From: a virus
IMG/VR virus record: IMGVR_UViG_3300034198_028989
Span: 1 to 28,239 of that record
Length of the DNA: 28,239 nt
Direction: 5' to 3' (one strand)
Below, in pieces: positions 26,401 to 28,239 of the stretch. The first letter of the stretch is position 1. Each line of letters begins with the position of its first letter. The notes beneath the pieces were generated by a model. The model worked only from the letters and a program-made list of their open reading frames with translations, was not told where the DNA came from and did no database searches. A program made the translations under genes and the position numbers.

Positions 26401-28239
26401 ATGAGTAATCGCGACATAGCATATGTTCCATTATTAACAGAAGACAGTAGTTTTCAATTAGTTAGGACAAATCCTAAGCTGACTGGAAATATTAAAATCG
26501 CAATAAGTGATGAAGGTGGGATATGGTTAGAATCAATTAAAGCTAATCCAGAATTATCAAAAGATCTCTATTCAAAAGTTCCGATTGATACTAAGCAATC
26601 TCACCCAGCAAACATATTTAGATTCTTAAACAGTGGGTCAACTCCAAATGAGATCACATTTGACTTAAATGAACAGGTTGATTCAACTAAGACCTCCAAG
26701 AATTTTAAAGATCAATTTGATTTTTCTCATTATTTTAGTGGAGTAAAATACTTAGCATCTAATAAGTATGCTGAAAGAATGTCATATTTTGCTCCAATAT
26801 ATCTTAAGAAGGATGTGCCAGATTATTTCATAATTTTTAAGATTGAAGATCCGGCAAATTTTCCACTGGATCAAGTCAAACAAAAATACGAAGCTGGTGA
26901 GTCCAAGACTGACTACTTAATTGACCTATTTAGTAAAGCGTCAATTATAAAGACATTTGATCTTCGTGCTGAGACTGTTCCAGGAAAGTATTTAAGAGAC
27001 TACCTAAATAATCCTAATTTTCCAACAAGTCCTCTTTCAGTATCCTATGAAGAGAATGATTTTACTAACTGGAACGGTATCCTAATTAATGAGGGAACCT
27101 TTGGCAGTAGAGGCGAGTTAACATATGATCTCTATTCTAGCTCAAATCCTTTAAAATTCTTTGAAGAAAATATCACAAATGGATTTTCAAGAAATGGAAT
27201 CATTTTTCCAAATATCTTAAATCTTGAATTTGTATTCAACGATGATTCTTCTGCAAAATACGATTTTAATCGATACTTAGGAGTATATGTAAATGCAATT
27301 GAACTAACTAAACTTGATATTGACTTGAATCGAGCTTACTTAACTCGCGGAACTTGGGAAAACACACCTCATTTTAGGAAAAACTTCTTAGAGACTGATG
27401 AAGTTACCCTTACTCAAAGTAATCCAGCTGGAGTAATTATACCCTTTAAAAACTCAACAGTAAATGTTTCAGAGTTTGTCCCGACCTTTACTGATTCCGA
27501 CAATCTCTTTATCAATTATATTAGCGATAAAGACAATAACTTATACATGCCGAATCTTACTCAGCCATTTGAGGTAGAGTATGATTTAAGTCAATCGGTT
27601 ACTCTTAGTAGAATAGGTACACAAGTTACTGCTATTCTCACATCTCACGGGTATAGTACTGGAGATCTAATAGTAATCGCATCTAGCGATTCTGAATACT
27701 CTGGAGAATTCCTAATAACTAAGATTGATGATAATACTTATGAATACACAGTAGATACTATCCCGACTTTGCCGTCTGCTATTGGGACTTCTAAAAAGGA
27801 GTTGAGTACAGGACAATTTAGGTTTGCGAATACTAAAATTGATTTAGGACTCTTCTTTGGACAGAGCAGAAACCTATTTTTGCAGGATCTTGGTGAATCC
27901 ACTAAAGTTGGTGGACACTCATATGGAGTAATTAAAATCAATTCAGCATTAAACAACTACGATGAGATTAGACTATATCACCCAAATGGTACTCAAATTG
28001 ACTCTATTGGAAAATATGATTTAATTGTATCTGCTCAATCATACCCATTAGTTCCTAATCCAGGAGAATATTATGTCTATAACGATTATGATGGTATCCT
28101 AGGATTCGATGAATTCTATATGAATGGTTCAGGTACAGCTTCTCAAATTGCTAGTGCCCTAGCTGGATGTATCAATGGAATTAGAAATGCTGCATTTAGT
28201 GCATATCAATATGACGATAGAGTATTTATAAAATTGAGA
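26401..28239 (+). CDS. Large virion structural protein, 3' end beyond the window (613 residues seen)
   Basis: The frame is open from the ATG at 26401 to the last base of the window. The start M-S-N-R-D-I-A-Y-V-P-L-L is followed by R-T-N-P-K-L-T-G-N-I-K-I-A-I, a beta-rich opening I associate with baseplate or tail proteins of T4-like marine phages. At about 393-458 lies a small beta module (V-T-A-I-L-T-S-H-G-Y-S-T-G-D-L-I-V-I, then D-N-T-Y-E-Y-T-V). This is the 'HGxxTGD ... F/YxYxV' repeat frequent in phage tail and adhesin proteins. It begins 23 bases after the previous stop. A 4-codon frame at 26386 precedes it and is not counted. Confidence 0.8.
   Translation, partial: MSNRDIAYVPLLTEDSSFQLVRTNPKLTGNIKIAISDEGGIWLESIKANPELSKDLYSKVPIDTKQSHPANIFRFLNSGSTPNEITFDLNEQVDSTKTSKNFKDQFDFSHYFSGVKYLASNKYAERMSYFAPIYLKKDVPDYFIIFKIEDPANFPLDQVKQKYEAGESKTDYLIDLFSKASIIKTFDLRAETVPGKYLRDYLNNPNFPTSPLSVSYEENDFTNWNGILINEGTFGSRGELTYDLYSSSNPLKFFEENITNGFSRNGIIFPNILNLEFVFNDDSSAKYDFNRYLGVYVNAIELTKLDIDLNRAYLTRGTWENTPHFRKNFLETDEVTLTQSNPAGVIIPFKNSTVNVSEFVPTFTDSDNLFINYISDKDNNLYMPNLTQPFEVEYDLSQSVTLSRIGTQVTAILTSHGYSTGDLIVIASSDSEYSGEFLITKIDDNTYEYTVDTIPTLPSAIGTSKKELSTGQFRFANTKIDLGLFFGQSRNLFLQDLGESTKVGGHSYGVIKINSALNNYDEIRLYHPNGTQIDSIGKYDLIVSAQSYPLVPNPGEYYVYNDYDGILGFDEFYMNGSGTASQIASALAGCINGIRNAAFSAYQYDDRVFIKLR

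Overview
The window reads as part of the genome of a large T4-superfamily tailed phage, probably a myovirus, of a Bacteroidota host. The phage lineage is indicated by a gp32-type single-strand DNA-binding protein next to a T4 RNase H-type 5' nuclease, a gp55-type late sigma factor, class I ribonucleotide reductase genes and a block of very large beta-rich structural genes. The host is indicated by three things. There is a histone H1-like protein of the Bacteroidota type. Translation leaders are A-rich and almost free of Shine-Dalgarno sequences. Upstream of the S1 gene there is a TAnnTTTG-type promoter. No tRNA, CRISPR array, insertion sequence or integrase was seen, and no gene-free stretch exceeds 300 bases.

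Layout: bases 2-274 (+) hold the end of a gene with a possible L,D-transpeptidase-like motif, closed by a terminator shared with the convergent minus-strand block. From about 305 to 15281 all genes are on the minus strand, in several transcription units (read right to left). (i) UvdE, small unknown genes, two small membrane proteins, a DEDDy 3'-5' exonuclease, a PD-(D/E)XK nuclease and GroEL, ending at a terminator at 9378-9403. (ii) An S1-domain RNA-binding protein, then NrdB, a small ORF and NrdA, ending at 5026-5050. (iii) A four-gene unit with a late-promoter-like box: three proteins whose N-termini look like T4 capsid-targeting sequences (one is an HExxH metalloprotease) plus the histone H1-like protein, ending at 3148-3172. 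(iv) gp32, a 96-residue protein, RNase H and GroES, ending at 275-301.

At 15282-15548 the coding strand switches through an AT-rich region with inverted repeats. On the plus strand follow a RuvC-like resolvase, the gp55-like sigma factor and a run of five large tail or baseplate structural genes. The last of these runs off the right edge.

The genes fit together as follows. NrdA/NrdB supply dNTPs. gp32, RNase H, the two exonucleases, RuvC and UvdE serve replication, recombination and repair. GroEL/GroES probably fold virion proteins. gp55 directs late transcription from AATAAATAAC-like boxes found 15-19 bases before the first late structural genes and before the putative internal-head-protein operon. 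The S1-like protein may help translate messages that lack Shine-Dalgarno sites. The strongest novel element is the 3200-4991 operon, a candidate set of proteins packaged in the head with the DNA and perhaps injected.
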